Origin: Acidimicrobiales bacterium
Lineage (GTDB): Bacteria; Actinomycetota; Acidimicrobiia; Acidimicrobiales; MedAcidi-G1
Reading direction: 5' to 3'
Length of the DNA: 64,000 nt
Assembly: GCA_022452145.1 (NCBI GenBank)
Contig: JAKURY010000007.1
Span: forward strand, 31,189 to 95,188
Shown in pieces: positions 62,730-64,000 of the stretch. The notes beneath the pieces were generated by a model that had not been told where the DNA came from, ran no database searches, and worked only from the letters and a program-made list of their open reading frames with translations. How positions within the stretch are numbered: the stretch's first letter is position 1; every line of letters starts with the position of its first letter. The position numbers and the translations under genes are program-made.

Positions 62730-63845
62730 CTACTCCTCAGCGTCGCCGCCCCCAACGCCGCCATCCAGCAGATCGGTGCGAATCTGGGTGGTTGGCTCGA
62801 CAGGACTGAGCCCTTTGTCGTCGACCTGGTGGACCCACACCGTGCGTTGCGGGAAGGGGATCTCGATGCCGTTGGCGTCGAAAGCCTTTTTCAGCCGGGC
62901 CCTGATGAGGCGCCCGGTGGCCCACTGTTCACCGGCCTCGGTCTTGACGACCAACCGGATGGTGATCGAGTCGGCTCCGAAGTTCTGCACCCCCGCAATC
63001 TGCGGTTCCTCGATGATGGTCGTCGAGTCCAGGTTCTCTCGCCACAATTCGTCGGCCACCTCCTTGATGACACTGGCCGCCAGGTCGATGTCCGTGTCGT
63101 AGGCCACGTCGACGTCAAGCACCGTCTTGCCGAAGTCTTGCGAGAAGTTGCAGACCCGGCGTATCTCACCATTGGGAACCGTCCACTGCGACCCGGCGAT
63201 GTCCCGGAGAACGGTGGTCCGAAGGTTGACCGCCTCCACTGTCCCCGACGCATCACCGAGGTCGACCCAGTCGCCCTCGGCGTACTGGTCTTCAACCAGG
63301 ATAAAGATCCCGGCAATGATGTCCGAGACCATCGATTGGGCACCGAAGCCGATGGCGAAGCCGACGATGCCCGCACCGGCGATGAGCGGACCCAGGTCGA
63401 ATCCGATCTCCCCCAGGGCAAGTAGTAAGGCCAGGACGTAGATGGCGACGGTGGTCGTGGTACGGAATAGTCCACCGAGGGTCCGGGCCCGCTGGCGGGA
63501 TCGTTCGGCACGTTCGTGGATCCCGGTCAGCTTCCGGGCCCGGCGCCCCAGCTGGGCCAGCCGGGTCGATGACTCGGCTTCAGCCTCGCCCTCCTCCCGG
63601 GTCCTCGATTCCACGAGGCGGCTGACCAGACGGTCGATGGCCCGCTTCACCAGGCGGTTCACGACCACGGCGCCGATCAGGATGACCGCCACCTTGAGCG
63701 GACGCTCGATCAACCAGTCGACCAGGCCGGCCAATGTCTCGTTGCCAGTGGCTTCCCAGATCCACTCGCAGATAAGTCCGGGATCAGGACCACAGGCATC
63801 CGCCAGCCCGGGATCCAGCACCTCGGTGGTCACCGCCTCAGCCAT
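62730..63845 (-). CDS. Small-conductance mechanosensitive channel (MscS family)
   Basis: A 371-residue channel. After two membrane helices comes the pore helix (LIAGAGIVGFAIGFGAQSMV), then SDIIAGIFILVEDQYAEGDW and the beta domain with VEAVNLRTTVLRD and PNGEI. It opens under membrane tension to release solutes. The ATG at 63845 has GGAGGTGAT five bases upstream; the frame is open 12 codons further but without a ribosome site. Confidence 0.93.
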   Translation of the reverse strand: MAEAVTTEVLDPGLADACGPDPGLICEWIWEATGNETLAGLVDWLIERPLKVAVILIGAVVVNRLVKRAIDRLVSRLVESRTREEGEAEAESSTRLAQLGRRARKLTGIHERAERSRQRARTLGGLFRTTTTVAIYVLALLLALGEIGFDLGPLIAGAGIVGFAIGFGAQSMVSDIIAGIFILVEDQYAEGDWVDLGDASGTVEAVNLRTTVLRDIAGSQWTVPNGEIRRVCNFSQDFGKTVLDVDVAYDTDIDLAASVIKEVADELWRENLDSTTIIEEPQIAGVQNFGADSITIRLVVKTEAGEQWATGRLIRARLKKAFDANGIEIPFPQRTVWVHQVDDKGLSPVEPTTQIRTDLLDGGVGGGDAEE

Positions 63846-63921
63846 CGAAATCACCTCCGCGTCGGACGGTAGCCCAACCATCGGCCCTACCCCGCGCCAC
63901 GTTCCCGACAGGTCGGAGGCC

Positions 63922-64000
63922 TCAGCCCATGAGCGAGGCGACGGCCCAGAGCGCGGCGACCGTGCCCAGCAGGATGTAGAGAAGGCTGCGCCAGAGAGGT
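63922..64000 (-). CDS. Small membrane protein, C-terminal end only
   Basis: On the minus strand the last 25 codons read PLWRSLLYILLGTVAALW followed by AVASLMG and TGA (63924-63922). A single hydrophobic helix at the C-terminus shows a membrane protein cut off by the window edge. The family cannot be read. Confidence 0.5.
   Translation of the reverse strand, partial: PLWRSLLYILLGTVAALWAVASLMG

Overview
The window is high-GC DNA packed with genes, many of them joined by 1-, 4- or 8-base start/stop overlaps. I think it comes from an actinobacterium, most likely a free-living, heterotrophic, possibly marine member of Acidimicrobiia. The lineage is inferred from gene content and style: a dnaK-grpE-dnaJ-hspR operon, a purS/purQ/purL system, a GlnR-type winged-helix gene opposite amt, frequent GTG starts and several TAnnnT -10 boxes lying 6-9 bases before a start codon (leaderless style). 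I see no rRNA, CRISPR array, insertion sequence, phage gene or integrase. No gene-free stretch exceeds 300 bases; the longest (28414-28707 and 32667-32928) are described under terminator and operator entries.

Region by region: (1) 1-11.6 kb is a catabolic block: ferredoxin end and P450, a cytoplasmic sulfatase with a class III CoA-transferase, a divergent acyl-CoA dehydrogenase, then a five-gene minus-strand operon (TauE/SafE permease, nitronate monooxygenase-like, enoyl-CoA hydratase, two TetR repressors) and a divergent zinc alcohol dehydrogenase. The same palindrome, TTAGCC-N4-GGCTAA, sits in both divergent promoter regions, so the block looks like one TetR-controlled regulon. (2) 11.6-28.4 kb, minus strand, holds purA, purD, purE, purB, purC, purS, purQ, then purL, purF, purM, pyrE, followed by malic enzyme, a HAD hydrolase, a luciferase-like monooxygenase and an alpha/beta hydrolase. 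A small plus-strand helical protein gene separates purQ from purL, and purL has its own good promoter. (3) 28.7-32.9 kb is the chaperone operon with a UUUU-type terminator behind hspR and a CIRCE-like palindrome before dnaK. (4) 32.9-38.2 kb holds phosphoglycerate mutase, ammonium transporter, a short GlnR-like regulator with two sets of GlnR-type boxes, and a membrane-anchored iron-sulfur oxidoreductase.

(5) 38.2-41.9 kb carries three enzymes of the 3-hydroxyanthranilate meta-cleavage route next to dcd, then an HD-domain protein and a VOC protein. (6) A tRNA-Gly(CCC) is followed by a compact five-gene minus-strand operon (42.1-48.2 kb) of a 2-hydroxyacid dehydrogenase, a TIM-barrel isomerase, a DUF2264 protein, a DHDPS-family lyase and an Old Yellow Enzyme-like protein. 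I cannot assign this set to a described pathway. (7) 48.3-56.2 kb is a phenylacetate operon (paaZ-A-D-B-C) with paaK further on and a proline-racemase/ornithine-cyclodeaminase pair between; paaE and the lower-pathway genes are absent. (8) 56.3-62.7 kb holds another acyl-CoA dehydrogenase and two large fused transporters: an MFS carrier fused to a LivF-type ATPase, and LivH, LivM and LivG in one chain. The end has a MscS channel and the tail of a small membrane protein.

The strongest candidates for something undescribed are the MFS-LivF/LivH-LivM-LivG pair without a binding protein, the DUF2264 operon, the TTAGCC-N4-GGCTAA regulon linking a sulfatase to a TauE-type exporter, and the GlnR-type boxes beside a truncated GlnR-like gene.
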